Source: Oscillospiraceae bacterium
GTDB lineage: Bacteria; Bacillota; Clostridia; Oscillospirales; Oscillospiraceae
Assembly (NCBI GenBank): GCA_017452505.1
Contig: JAFTMI010000035.1
Location: 124,001 to 188,000 of the forward strand
Direction of reading: 5' to 3'
Length of the DNA stretch: 64,000 nucleotides
Numbering within the stretch: the first letter of the stretch is position 1; each line of letters starts with the position of its first letter. The position numbers were made by a program, and so were the translations under genes. Below are positions 34,326 to 42,391 of this stretch, in pieces. The notes below the pieces were generated by a model. That model worked only from the letters and a program-made list of their open reading frames with translations, ran no database searches and was not told where the DNA came from.

Positions 34326-35732
34326 ATGCATACAGAACTTCTGACCAAAATCGACGAGATGATCGAAGCCTCTACTGAAAAATTAGCAGCTGACACCATC
34401 CGTCTTGTAAACATCAACAGTGAAAAAAGCGAACCCGTTCCCGGCGCACCCTGGGGTATCGGCCCCCGTGCTGTTTTGGACGAGGTTTTGAAAATGGGTA
34501 AGGCTGCCGGTTTCTATGCCACCGACTATAATGTGGGTGTCGTCAGCACTGCTTTGAAAGAAGGTCAGCCGGATCTGGGCATTTGGCTCCACGGTGATGT
34601 GGTGGCTGCCGGCGAGGGCTGGAACTACCCTCCCTATGATGCCACTGAATATAAGGGCTGCATCATCGGCCGCGGCGCTACCGACAACAAGGGTCAGCTG
34701 GCTGCTATTTTCAATCTGCTGAAAATTTTCAAGGAACTGAATATTGAACTGAAGTACAACCCTGCCCTTTATGTAGGCAGCAACGAAGAACTGGGTATGC
34801 AGGATCTGATTGGCATCCCCGGAAATCCCGATGCAAAGGGTTTTCTGAATGTGTGCACGCCCCCCAGAATGTCCCTGGTTCCCGACAGCAGCTTCCCGGT
34901 AGGCTACGGTGGCAAGGGCGCTGTGTCTGTTGTTCTGCGCAGCAAGACCCCTCTCCATGGTATCAAGCTCACCGCCGGTCAGCCCGGCAAGCCCGGTGAT
35001 GCCCTGGCAATTCTTGACCGCAGCGATGTTCCTGCAGCGCTTCCCAAATGTGCGGTTGCCAAGGGAGAGAAAACAGAAGTTTCTGCCTATTCCCCTCCCC
35101 GTCACGGTGCCAATCCCGACCCTAACGGCAATATGATCACATTCATCTGCGAAGATTTGCTGGATGCAGGATTGGTTTCCGAAGAGGACAAGCACATCTT
35201 TGAATTTCTGAAAACTCTGTCCAAGGATATTTACGGGCACTGTCTGAATATTGCTTACGAGCACCCTGCTATGGGTCTGCCCAGAGTGGCTACCACCTGT
35301 ATCGACGATGTGGACGGCTGCCCCGAGGTTTCCTTCCGTATTCGCTACCCCGTTGGCATCACCGTTGCAGAAATTGAGGAGAATATCCGCAAGGTTGCCG
35401 ACGCCAAGGGCTTCACTGTTGAAAAGTGCGCTGCCGGCACACCCGCATATATGATTGATCCTGAGAACGATATGGTCAAAATGCTGGCTCGTATTGCCAA
35501 CGAGATCACCGGCGACAACAGCGCGCCCTATACTATGTCCGGCGGTACTTATGCACACCGCTTGCCCAACGCCTATCCCTTTGGCATGGACAGCAACTGC
35601 CCCCCGGAGGACTTCCCCAAGGGCCGTGGCGGTGCACACGGTATTGACGAATGTGTTTCCCTGGCCCGCCTAAAGATCGCAATGCGGATTTATGCGCGGG
35701 CTCTGCTGGAGTTGAATGATATTTTAGGTTAA
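34326..35732 (+). CDS. Sapep/PepV-like M20 dipeptidase
   Basis: A 468-residue M20 peptidase of the PepV/Sapep type. Metal ligands lie in IWLHGDVVAAGEGW, GRGATDNKGQ and GSNEELGMQD. The lid domain is at about 195-370, and the C-terminal motif with the last His is in GRGGAHGIDE. It is about 85 residues longer than the M20 protein at 22818 and belongs to a different branch. The probable role is hydrolysis of dipeptides in the cytoplasm. The start fits GAGGTGATTCAA-ATG. It is monocistronic, with its own promoter and terminator. Confidence 0.9.
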   Translation: MHTELLTKIDEMIEASTEKLAADTIRLVNINSEKSEPVPGAPWGIGPRAVLDEVLKMGKAAGFYATDYNVGVVSTALKEGQPDLGIWLHGDVVAAGEGWNYPPYDATEYKGCIIGRGATDNKGQLAAIFNLLKIFKELNIELKYNPALYVGSNEELGMQDLIGIPGNPDAKGFLNVCTPPRMSLVPDSSFPVGYGGKGAVSVVLRSKTPLHGIKLTAGQPGKPGDALAILDRSDVPAALPKCAVAKGEKTEVSAYSPPRHGANPDPNGNMITFICEDLLDAGLVSEEDKHIFEFLKTLSKDIYGHCLNIAYEHPAMGLPRVATTCIDDVDGCPEVSFRIRYPVGITVAEIEENIRKVADAKGFTVEKCAAGTPAYMIDPENDMVKMLARIANEITGDNSAPYTMSGGTYAHRLPNAYPFGMDSNCPPEDFPKGRGGAHGIDECVSLARLKIAMRIYARALLELNDILG

Positions 35733-35737
35733 TTTAT

Positions 35738-35770
35738 AAAAGCACACCGATGTATCATCGGTGTGCTTTT
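35738..35770. terminator. Bidirectional terminator after the dipeptidase gene
   Basis: A perfect 15-bp stem AAAAGCACACCGATG and complement with a TAT loop between convergent genes. Confidence 0.92.
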
Positions 35771-35774
35771 AACT

Positions 35775-36938
35775 TTATTTTGCTGTATGGTAATCGATAA
35801 ATTCGATAGCTCTGAGCCAGTCCGTTTCAGTAAAAGCATGGGAGCCTTCACGCAGGTGGTAGCCGATATCGCCTTGCAGGAATGCGTCGCCGGCAACAGC
35901 CATAACATCACAAGCAAAGCCATTCTCGAAGGCTGGCGATGCAGCCAAACAGCCAAGCTGCTCAGACAGCGGATCGGCATTGATGTCCTTGGACGCACTG
36001 CCTACCAGGACCTTCCGGGGCGCGATGGATGCCAGCAGCCAATGCTGATCAAAGGGCATCTCCGCTTCCCTGCCTGCCCAATGCTTGTAATTCTTGCAGA
36101 ACCAGTACGGAAATGTACCGGTAATTCGGGCAATACTCTCACCGGCCTTCCGGCGGGAGATAGCTGAGCCGGCACAGCCGGATTCATTGGAATAGGTAAA
36201 CTGGATACGGGTATCGGTAGCGCCGGCAAGCAAGGCAGCCTTGCCGGTACGGGAGTGACCGCAAACCGCGGAACGATTTAAGTCCAGTTTGTCACTGATG
36301 CTCTGTGCATAGTCCATCATTCTATGTGCGCCCCAGGCCCACATTGCAACCTTACCGGGATCGGTATCACCACGCTTGCCATCGGGGTACAGAATTGTGG
36401 ACAGGCCATTGTCAAACTTGCCGTCGTCACTGGCAATATCCTGGTAATCATAGTAGATAATGGCATAACCCTTGTCGATCACAGCTTCCGTAGATTGATA
36501 CTTGGAAGTTGGTCCCTTTGTAAATCCAATGAACATAAAGAAAGGCACTTTGCCATTGGTATTTTTGGGGAATACCATACTGAAGGGAAATGCAAATTCC
36601 TGTCCGTTTACGGTACATTTTGCCACAATGGAATAGCGATTTGCTTTCCCGTTACAGTAATCATCGGTAGTAATGTCCTTACTGGTAAATTCGATATTCG
36701 TGGGAGCCGCAGGCATATAGCCGTAGACCTCTTTCTGAAGTGTGTCCAGCATTTCCTCCCGGGATTTGAGAGCCGGAAGCTCACCGCGAAGTTCCAGCAA
36801 AGGTTTTAGTTCCTTCCTGTCTGCAGCAGGTTTTGTTGCCTCTGTCGGTGCAGAAGGCTCAGTACGTTTCTCACCACAGGCAACCAGGCCAAACACAGTG
36901 ACCAAAGCAAGCAACCACGCAAGAAACTTTTTTGTCAT
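35775..36938 (-). CDS. Lipoprotein alpha/beta hydrolase, CE15 (glucuronoyl esterase)-like
   Basis: A 387-residue secreted lipoprotein. The signal peptide ends in a lipobox (GLVAC near residue 21), followed by a Thr/Pro/Glu-rich linker. The nucleophile Ser is in CGHSRTGKAAL, close to the GCSRxGK motif of glucuronoyl esterases. NESGCAGSAISRR and the final His in REGSHAFTETDW also fit family CE15. Such enzymes cut ester links between lignin or other groups and glucuronate in xylan. The start follows GGAGGATACAAA; longer in-frame starts would destroy the signal peptide. Confidence 0.82.
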   Translation of the reverse strand: MTKKFLAWLLALVTVFGLVACGEKRTEPSAPTEATKPAADRKELKPLLELRGELPALKSREEMLDTLQKEVYGYMPAAPTNIEFTSKDITTDDYCNGKANRYSIVAKCTVNGQEFAFPFSMVFPKNTNGKVPFFMFIGFTKGPTSKYQSTEAVIDKGYAIIYYDYQDIASDDGKFDNGLSTILYPDGKRGDTDPGKVAMWAWGAHRMMDYAQSISDKLDLNRSAVCGHSRTGKAALLAGATDTRIQFTYSNESGCAGSAISRRKAGESIARITGTFPYWFCKNYKHWAGREAEMPFDQHWLLASIAPRKVLVGSASKDINADPLSEQLGCLAASPAFENGFACDVMAVAGDAFLQGDIGYHLREGSHAFTETDWLRAIEFIDYHTAK

Positions 36939-36966
36939 TTTGTATCCTCCGTTTGTAATTTTCTCT

Positions 36967-36994
36967 ATTATAGCACAGAAGAAATCACAGTCAA
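36967..36994 (-). promoter_or_regulatory. Promoter of the CE15-like gene
   Basis: -35 TTGACT, 16-bp spacer, -10 TATAAT on the minus strand. Confidence 0.8.
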
Positions 36995-37027
36995 GTCTTG
37001 GTGGATACAAAAAAGCGATCATTCTAA

Positions 37028-37828
37028 TCAGATACAATACCATTTTTGCGGAATGGCTTCCTCGTCTGCCAAGGGGTCTGCGTTACCGCAATTCCGATAG
37101 ATCAGCTCGATGGTTTCCTTCATTTTTCTGGCGCTGCACAGCTGTGTCGGCGCATTTCCCAGGAAACCGTCAGTAATGCATCTGTGGTAGCGGAAAGCGG
37201 TTTCATACTTTGTGAATCGGTAGGAAATGTCCTCCGTATAGTCGGTTTCAAACAAACACAGATTTGTTTTGATAACCTGACCGTCTTTTTTGCGCACAAC
37301 CATTGGAACAGGCTTATTTCCCATTCTGTTGGGTATGTTCAGCATTTCGTCTACTGTGTGGAGGAATGTGTTTTTATTGTGTGCAACACCTGCCAGCAAG
37401 ACATAACCACCCATATCAAAAAGCTTACCATAGCAGCTACTGGGCGCAGTGGGAGTGGGTACAGAGCTTTCGTCCTTGACAAAGGCTTGTGCTTTATCCC
37501 CGAAAACCACCATAGAATGGCAAGGATTCTCCGAACGGATTCCCCGGGGATCCCGGATGGCAACGGTGGAGAAAGCACCCAGGCAATTATCGTCGCTGGT
37601 TACATCCAAGGTGATCTCTTTCTCCAAATTATGCCAGGTATGGGTCGGCACACAGAACAGGCCGCCATCCCGGGCAAAGTATTCAACCAAAACATCCAAA
37701 AGTGCCTCTGCCCCGCCCTCTACCGGGCCGATAGCCCGCAAAGAAGAATGGAACAGGACCGGGACACCCTTGGGCGTATGTAATGCATCTAACTGTCGGA
37801 TGATTTCGGATTTTGTATATTGGTTCAT
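37028..37828 (-). CDS. AAC(3)-family N-acetyltransferase-like protein
   Basis: A 266-residue protein of the aminoglycoside 3-N-acetyltransferase (Antibiotic_NAT) fold. LFHSSLRAIGPVEGGAEALLDVL is the N-terminal acetyl-CoA region, CVPTHTWHN holds a conserved His, and RSENPCHSMVVFG and LLAGVAHNKNTFLHTVDE are further family blocks. Chromosomal members of this fold often do not confer resistance, so I do not call it a resistance gene. It is between a HAD phosphatase and the CE15-like lipoprotein on the same strand. Confidence 0.85.
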   Translation of the reverse strand: MNQYTKSEIIRQLDALHTPKGVPVLFHSSLRAIGPVEGGAEALLDVLVEYFARDGGLFCVPTHTWHNLEKEITLDVTSDDNCLGAFSTVAIRDPRGIRSENPCHSMVVFGDKAQAFVKDESSVPTPTAPSSCYGKLFDMGGYVLLAGVAHNKNTFLHTVDEMLNIPNRMGNKPVPMVVRKKDGQVIKTNLCLFETDYTEDISYRFTKYETAFRYHRCITDGFLGNAPTQLCSARKMKETIELIYRNCGNADPLADEEAIPQKWYCI

Positions 37829-37875
37829 TGGGTTTCTCCTCGGTCATTAGATGGCTTGCGCTTTCTGGTTTGCAT

Positions 37876-38697
37876 TTAAAAGAAGTGGGACAAAACATAA
37901 GCGATGGCATGCTCTTCGTTGGAACAAATAATTTTGTCTGCTACCGCCTTCAAGGATTCACAGGCGTTGGATACAGCAAGCCCCAGGCCTGCAGCCTGTG
38001 TGATACTGCTGTCATTATCGCTGTCACCAATGCTGATGGTATCTGCATAGGAAATGCCCAGCATATCTGCAAGACTGTATAGTGCATTCCCTTTACCCGC
38101 ATGGATGTTTACGATTTCAATATTATACTCGCTGGCTTCCACAACACGAAGCTTTCCGCTTTTCTCAAGCTGCTTTTTGCAGGCAAGCTTGTCTTCATAG
38201 CTGTGAAAGAATGCAGAGAACACCTCTACCTGGTCTGCGGCATAGGCATATTCCAAAAAATTGTCAGATTGAATGGCATAATTCAGAACGCAGTCCCGGT
38301 GCGCCTCGATCACATTGTAATAATCGAAAGCCTGCTCATTTTGAAATGCTGCATCTACTATGCAGTTTCCGTTATGGCGAATGGTAATATGCGCTTGGGT
38401 GGATGTAAGCGCGTCCAGGATCTCCCGCCCAAGGGCATTGGGAATACAGGTCAGAATCCGCTGTCCTGTCTGCTTATCCAAAACCACTGCACCGTTGGAA
38501 TGAATGATGTAACGAATTGCGGATTCATTCCGGATCAGCGACGGTATTTCAGCAAATGTCCGGCCGGAAGAAGGCACAAAATACGCCCCTTTTTCTATCA
38601 GTCCGTAAATGGCAGCCATATTCTCCGGACTTATTTCAGATTGGTTGTTCAGCAGCGTGCCGTCAAGATCGCTGGCGACAATTTTATAATTTTGCAT
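37876..38697 (-). CDS. Cof-type HAD-IIB phosphatase
   Basis: A 273-residue HAD hydrolase. Motif I is SDLDGTLLN (two Asp), motif II is PSSGRT, and motif IV is ISIGDSDNDSSI; the type IIB cap lies between them. Substrates of this family are usually small sugar phosphates or nucleotide-like phosphates. The start is the ATG after GAGGAGGTGC, with a good promoter upstream. A longer in-frame ORF has no ribosome site. It may share a transcript with the AAC(3)-like gene 47 bases downstream. Confidence 0.9.
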   Translation of the reverse strand: MQNYKIVASDLDGTLLNNQSEISPENMAAIYGLIEKGAYFVPSSGRTFAEIPSLIRNESAIRYIIHSNGAVVLDKQTGQRILTCIPNALGREILDALTSTQAHITIRHNGNCIVDAAFQNEQAFDYYNVIEAHRDCVLNYAIQSDNFLEYAYAADQVEVFSAFFHSYEDKLACKKQLEKSGKLRVVEASEYNIEIVNIHAGKGNALYSLADMLGISYADTISIGDSDNDSSITQAAGLGLAVSNACESLKAVADKIICSNEEHAIAYVLSHFF

Positions 38698-38731
38698 TTT
38701 GCACCTCCTCAAGCTTTGCTTATTCAACAAC

Positions 38732-38759
38732 ATTATAACAGGATAATCTATTATTGCAA
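38732..38759 (-). promoter_or_regulatory. Promoter of the HAD gene
   Basis: -35 TTGCAA, 16-bp spacer, -10 TATAAT on the minus strand. Confidence 0.78.
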
Positions 38760-38807
38760 TCCAAAATTTCCCGGTTCGCCTTGATGCGTCCAAAAAATAT
38801 AATCACA

Positions 38808-38835
38808 AAAGGCCAATCCAAGCGGATTGGCCTTT
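38808..38835 (-). terminator. Terminator after the MFS gene
   Basis: A 12-bp stem AAAGGCCAATCC/GGATTGGCCTTT with an AAGC loop. T-rich sequence follows on the minus strand. Confidence 0.88.
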
Positions 38836-38864
38836 GCAGTTGTTATAAACAGAATCTTGCCACT

Positions 38865-40070
38865 TTAATGTTTTTCATCCCTGATTTGATATTTCTTTAT
38901 GCCTCTTAAAACGGTTAGTCCAACAACCAATATTATGGGGAACAGTGTGGCTGCAAACAAACCAGTTTTCAAATCGTCGCCTGCCTTTTCGGCAAGACTT
39001 CCCACCATAGCAGGGCTGACCATAGCTCCCAAATCGCCGGCCAAGGCTAAGAATGCAAACATAGCTGTACCGCCCATTGGGCAGCTCTGGGAGGATACGC
39101 TGATAGAGCCGGGCCACATAATGCCCACAGCCAAACCGCAAAGGGCGCAGCCTGCAAGCCCCAGAATCGGCACTTTAGACAAGGAAGCCAGCAAATAACA
39201 GCAGGCACACATAATGCCGCAAACAAGCATTACCTTGGTCAAATCAAGCTTCTCGCTGAATTTACCGTACAGCATACGGGATATACCCATAAACATAGCG
39301 AACAGGCACGGGCCTGCCAAATCGCCAACGGCCTTGGATACGCCGATAGCAGACTCGGTAAATGCCGATGCCCATTGGGACATCGTCGCTTCGGATGCGC
39401 CAGAGCACACCATAAGCAATATCATCAGCCAAAAGATGGGTGTTTTCAGCAGTTTGCGAATACCCATACTCTTGCCCTCTTCAACCAATCGCTCTATGGG
39501 ACAGTTAATAAAGTTGAATGTGTTATACAGCGGCACCAGCGCCCAAACAAAAGTAAGAATCTTCCAATTCTCCACACCGAAGACCGCAAAGAAAAGCGTG
39601 GAACCCAAAATGACACCCATTGCACCCCAGCAGTAGAAGGAATGTAATGTGCTCATCACGCCGTCCTTATTTTCAAAAGGACAGGCCTCCACAATGGGGC
39701 TTACCAGCACCTCGATAAGGCCACTGCCGATGGCATAAAGCACTACAGCAATTAAAATGCCAACAAACGGCGCAGGAAGTATCTCCGGTAAAATTGCCAT
39801 CAAGACAAGACCGACAGCCGATAACACCTGCGATGCCACAACGCAAACGCGATATCCGATTTTGTCGGCGAATTTGGTAGCCGCAAGGTCAACAAGCAAT
39901 TGGGTTAAATAGAACACCAGCGGAATCATGGCGATCTTATCCAGTGTAATTCCGTAAGTGCTTCTGAATGTTAAAAACAGCAGTGGCGCAAAATTTGCAG
40001 ATATTGCCTGTGTAACAAAACCAAGATAGCAAGCTATCAGTGTCTTTTTGTAATTCTTTTGTTTTATCAT
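38865..40070 (-). CDS. MFS transporter (FucP/sugar-type)
   Basis: A 401-residue major facilitator with 12 hydrophobic segments. The A-like motif is seen at DLAATKFADKIGYRVCV near residue 60, and MGISRMLYGKFSEKLDL at the second half marks the duplicated repeat. It resembles sugar-specific MFS proteins (FucP/YfkF-like). It has its own promoter in the 93-base gap after the AraC gene, and the AraC protein is the obvious local regulator. The substrate is unknown. Confidence 0.87.
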   Translation of the reverse strand: MIKQKNYKKTLIACYLGFVTQAISANFAPLLFLTFRSTYGITLDKIAMIPLVFYLTQLLVDLAATKFADKIGYRVCVVASQVLSAVGLVLMAILPEILPAPFVGILIAVVLYAIGSGLIEVLVSPIVEACPFENKDGVMSTLHSFYCWGAMGVILGSTLFFAVFGVENWKILTFVWALVPLYNTFNFINCPIERLVEEGKSMGIRKLLKTPIFWLMILLMVCSGASEATMSQWASAFTESAIGVSKAVGDLAGPCLFAMFMGISRMLYGKFSEKLDLTKVMLVCGIMCACCYLLASLSKVPILGLAGCALCGLAVGIMWPGSISVSSQSCPMGGTAMFAFLALAGDLGAMVSPAMVGSLAEKAGDDLKTGLFAATLFPIILVVGLTVLRGIKKYQIRDEKH

Positions 40071-40109
40071 AGCGATCTCCTTTGCGGTCGATTTGCAATT
40101 CCAACCTTA

Positions 40110-40138
40110 ATTATATCACCAAAGAATTCAATAGCCAA
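40110..40138 (-). promoter_or_regulatory. Promoter of the MFS gene
   Basis: -35 TTGGCT, 17-bp spacer, -10 TATAAT on the minus strand. Confidence 0.72.
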
Positions 40139-40163
40139 GACACAAAAGCGCCGAAGTTAAGCA

Positions 40164-41054
40164 CTATTTACCCGCATTCCCACTTTGGCTGGGAGCGTAT
40201 CCATATTTTTTCTTGAACTGACGGCTAAAGTAGTTCACTGAATTAAAGCCGCAGGCATAGCTGATCTGCTGGAGCGTTTGTGTTCTTTCTCGCAATAATT
40301 GATGCGCCATTTGAAGTCTGTATTGAATCAACGCGTCAACTGGTGAACACCCCATATATGTATGAAAGCATCGCCCTGCCTCACTTCGGCTGATATTTGC
40401 GGCTTTGGCAATATCCGCAAGTGTCACCGGCGCTGCATAGTTTTCGTAAATGTAACTCAACATCTTCTGGAGACGAATCTGATTCGTTGTCTGTATGCGC
40501 GTCGCCTCAGTTTTGGGAAGTTCATCAAAATTACAGGCCAAATATTCAAATATACAGTTGAGGTTACGCTGAACGGCTAATTCATAGCATCCTCTTTTCT
40601 CAGTCATTTGCCTGTAAATATCTTTAATCAAGGCGTTAATCTCGCTGTGCGAAGGGTCGTTATGTCTAAACACAACGAAAGGCAGCAAATCACATTGTGC
40701 AATGGGCAGTATATGCTTTTGATAAATAGTGCTTGTTTCCGGAGCTATTAACGTACCGGAAAACACAATATTGGGCATGGGATCAGGAACAGTATCTGAC
40801 AGCTGTTTTATTCCGTGCAGCATATTTCCATTGACAAATATGCCGTCACCTGCTTCCAGAATGATGTGCTGTCCGCCAACTTGGTAATCTAAAACTCCGC
40901 ATTCTGCTGTTGCGATCTCAAAATCCGGATGCCAATGCAACGGCCTTGCCCAGCCGGGAAGCGTTATTAACTCATCGTGAAAATAAGTAATTGGAAATTC
41001 CAAAGCGTTGTGCGGTATTTGTTCTCTCAACTGATGATCGAGTATTATAGGCAT
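40164..41054 (-). CDS. AraC-family regulator with cupin sensor domain
   Basis: A 296-residue regulator. The N-terminal ~150 residues are a cupin (HWHPDFEIATAECG, EAGDGIFVNGNMLHGIK). The C-terminal ~100 residues are the AraC DNA-binding domain (VTLADIAKAANISRSEAGRCF and LQQISYACGFNSVNYFSRQFKKKYGYAPSQ). This layout is typical of sugar-responsive regulators. It is immediately upstream of the MFS gene on the same strand. Confidence 0.92.
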   Translation of the reverse strand: MPIILDHQLREQIPHNALEFPITYFHDELITLPGWARPLHWHPDFEIATAECGVLDYQVGGQHIILEAGDGIFVNGNMLHGIKQLSDTVPDPMPNIVFSGTLIAPETSTIYQKHILPIAQCDLLPFVVFRHNDPSHSEINALIKDIYRQMTEKRGCYELAVQRNLNCIFEYLACNFDELPKTEATRIQTTNQIRLQKMLSYIYENYAAPVTLADIAKAANISRSEAGRCFHTYMGCSPVDALIQYRLQMAHQLLRERTQTLQQISYACGFNSVNYFSRQFKKKYGYAPSQSGNAGK

Positions 41055-41086
41055 ATATTTGGCGCTCCCTCATAACAAGTAAAGCC

Positions 41087-41115
41087 ATTATAGCACCATA
41101 TAAATCATTTAACAA
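41087..41115 (-). promoter_or_regulatory. Promoter of the cupin-AraC gene
   Basis: -35 TTGTTA, 17-bp spacer, -10 TATAAT on the minus strand. The rest of the 41055-41268 gap holds a small AACTATC hairpin (41161-41180) and the next terminator; I see no gene in it. Confidence 0.78.
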
Positions 41116-41206
41116 TTACATAAATAAAAAAGCAGCATATGCACGGCTAAATCCGGACAAACTATCTTTTTCGATAGTTCAAGGAACTCCTCCAAATGCC
41201 CATAAC

Positions 41207-41248
41207 CACAAAGAAGACCAATCCTTTCGGATTGGTCTTCTTTGTGGC
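41207..41248 (-). terminator. Terminator of the YdcF-like gene
   Basis: A perfect 19-bp stem (CCACAAAGAAGACCAATCC and complement) with a TTTC loop. The flanking T run is weak, but the stem is long. Confidence 0.82.
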
Positions 41249-41268
41249 TGTACAGACTATTATGATGC

Positions 41269-41877
41269 CTATCTAAAAACTCTTACAATGGAATATCCAA
41301 TATAGAAAAACTCTTCTCTTGCTAAAAAGGGAATCTTTGTTTTGAAGCTTCTATACATTGTTGTTGGAGTGGGTGATGAACAAGCATCAATGCCATAATC
41401 ACCTGCCATTAACATTGCTCTTTTCATATGAAGCGGATCGCTGACAATAATTGCCGTATCAAAAGAATTCTCATCCATTATCACTTTTGCTTTTTCGAGA
41501 TTTTCTTCGGTAATTGTGGATTTTTCTTCTATAAAAATCACTTGTTCTGGAACGGATTTGGAAAGTGCATATTGTTTTGCAATGTATGAATCGGAAGCAT
41601 TGTTTCCTTGGCCAACACCACCGGTCAGTATCAAATAATCAACATAATCGTTCTCGTAAAGCCAAATTCCGTGATCAATCCTTTCACGGTATACAGGCGA
41701 AACCTCGCCGTTTGATGTGCCTGCGCCTAAAACAATAGCAACATCGGAATTTGCTTTTTCGTCTATTTTGCCGTAGCTCACAATACTAATTGCGGTAAAT
41801 ATCAAATAAAATAGTATTAATAAAACAAGAAATAGACAAATTAAACGAAAAGCTTTTTCCTTACCTACCGTATACAT
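41269..41877 (-). CDS. YdcF/SanA-like DUF218 protein
   Basis: A 202-residue protein with one N-terminal membrane segment (about residues 12-33) and a DUF218 domain facing outward. Motifs are AIVLGAGTSNGEVSPVYRERIDHG, LILTGGVG and EEKSTITEENL, then IVSDPLHMKRAM. The family (SanA, ElyC, YdcF) is tied to envelope polysaccharide or vancomycin tolerance; the reaction is not settled. Its base composition is visibly more AT-rich than its neighbours, which may reflect transfer. A promoter TTGTTT-16-TATAAT lies upstream. Confidence 0.87.
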   Translation of the reverse strand: MYTVGKEKAFRLICLFLVLLILFYLIFTAISIVSYGKIDEKANSDVAIVLGAGTSNGEVSPVYRERIDHGIWLYENDYVDYLILTGGVGQGNNASDSYIAKQYALSKSVPEQVIFIEEKSTITEENLEKAKVIMDENSFDTAIIVSDPLHMKRAMLMAGDYGIDACSSPTPTTMYRSFKTKIPFLAREEFFYIGYSIVRVFR

Positions 41878-41929
41878 AAAATCACCACCTTAATTTGATT
41901 ATAGCATAAATTTAAAATCAAACAAGATA

Positions 41930-41960
41930 TATCTTACTTTCGGTGGTTCGAATGCATTTT
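41930..41960. other. Isolated T-arm-like fragment in a gene-free stretch
   Basis: The gene-free stretch 41878-42282 holds the YdcF promoter, this fragment (GGTTCGAATGC at 41944-41954), the hairpin cassette and two terminators. GGTTCGAA is the core of a tRNA T-arm, but no acceptor or anticodon arms are found around it. It may be a decayed tRNA end. The match is short and could be chance. Confidence 0.3.
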
Positions 41961-42077
41961 GACCTAAATTATAGTGATATTGTGCCTGTGACAGATTCTA
42001 CTTCTTCACTATTACTTCTTACCTCCCACAAATCCGAGTGTATAAGAGAAAAGCGAAAAGGTAATACGGAAAAAGTA

Positions 42078-42107
42078 AAAATCCCCGTTCTTGTGAACGA
42101 GGATTTT
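42078..42107 (-). terminator. Terminator following the duplicated tRNA-Tyr 3' fragment
   Basis: AAAATCC-CGTTC pairs with GAACG-GGATTTT around TTGT, with a single C/A mismatch. A T-rich stretch follows on the minus strand. It sits directly next to the tRNA-like CCA end, as at the intact tRNA-Tyr. Confidence 0.75.
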
Positions 42108-42128
42108 GGTGGGGGAGGACGGATTCGA
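42107..42128 (-). repeat. Duplicated 3' end of tRNA-Tyr (22-bp exact copy)
   Basis: These 22 bases are identical to 42283-42304, the acceptor and T-arm 3' strand including CCA of tRNA-Tyr. No matching 5' half is found next to it, so it is a tRNA fragment and not a gene. Such exact tRNA 3' ends are the usual footprint of integrase att sites, or of local duplication. Confidence 0.8.
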
Positions 42129-42231
42129 TTGCGTTTTCGCCAAAGGCGAAAACAAAGGTAGCGACCAGTGTTTGCACTGGTCGCAGCAACACCCCACCGG
42201 GGTGTTGCACTGCTATGGGTTCGAATCCGTC
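42118..42231. repeat. Cassette of three hairpins enclosed by inverted T-arm sequences
   Basis: GACGGATTCGA (42118-42128) and TCGAATCCGTC (42221-42231) form an 11-bp outer stem. Inside are three perfect hairpins: GTTTTCGCC (42133-42153, 9 bp), GCGACCAGTG (42161-42184, 10 bp) and GCAACACCCC (42186-42208, 10 bp). The whole could fold as a three-armed structure, like an RNA or a mobile palindromic repeat. No known Rfam-type motif is recognised by eye. Confidence 0.7.
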
Positions 42232-42247
42232 TGTACCTTACACATAG

Positions 42248-42281
42248 AAAAAGTCCAACACCACAAGGTGTTGGACTTTTT
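42248..42281 (-). terminator. Terminator of the tRNA-Thr/tRNA-Tyr transcript
   Basis: A perfect 15-bp stem AAAAAGTCCAACACC and complement with an ACAA loop, directly after the tRNA-Tyr CCA end on the minus strand. Confidence 0.93.
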
Positions 42282-42282
42282 C

Positions 42283-42367
42283 TGGTGGGGGAGGACGGAT
42301 TCGAACCATCGAAGCGATACGCAGCAGATTTACAGTCTGTCCCCTTTGGCCACTCGGGAACTCCCCC
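42283..42367 (-). tRNA. tRNA-Tyr (anticodon GUA)
   Basis: An 85-base class II tRNA with a long variable arm. Acceptor GGGGGAG pairs with its complement, the anticodon loop is CTGTAAA with GTA read at 42333-42331, the T-arm is GGTTCGAATCC, and CCA is encoded. It lies 24 bases after tRNA-Thr on the same transcript. Confidence 0.96.
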
Positions 42368-42391
42368 ATATTTAATTCTCTACCGTCTGCT

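Noticed and set aside
37028-37828. An antibiotic resistance gene call.
   Set aside because: Fold similarity alone does not show aminoglycoside activity, and there is no mobile context.
41109-41196. A short open frame in the gap between the cupin-AraC and YdcF genes.
   Set aside because: Its apparent start overlaps its own ribosome site, the frame is short and crosses the AraC promoter, and the peptide has no recognisable feature.
41943-42161. A 72-codon open frame before the tRNA genes.
   Set aside because: It runs through hairpins and the duplicated tRNA end, has no ribosome site, and codes a low-complexity Arg-rich end.
42118-42231. A CRISPR array.
   Set aside because: The repeats are three different hairpins without a common repeat or regular spacers, and no cas gene is nearby.
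42078-42240. A second intact tRNA-Tyr gene.
   Set aside because: Only the 3' acceptor and T-arm strand is present; no D-arm, anticodon arm or paired 5' acceptor could be found.
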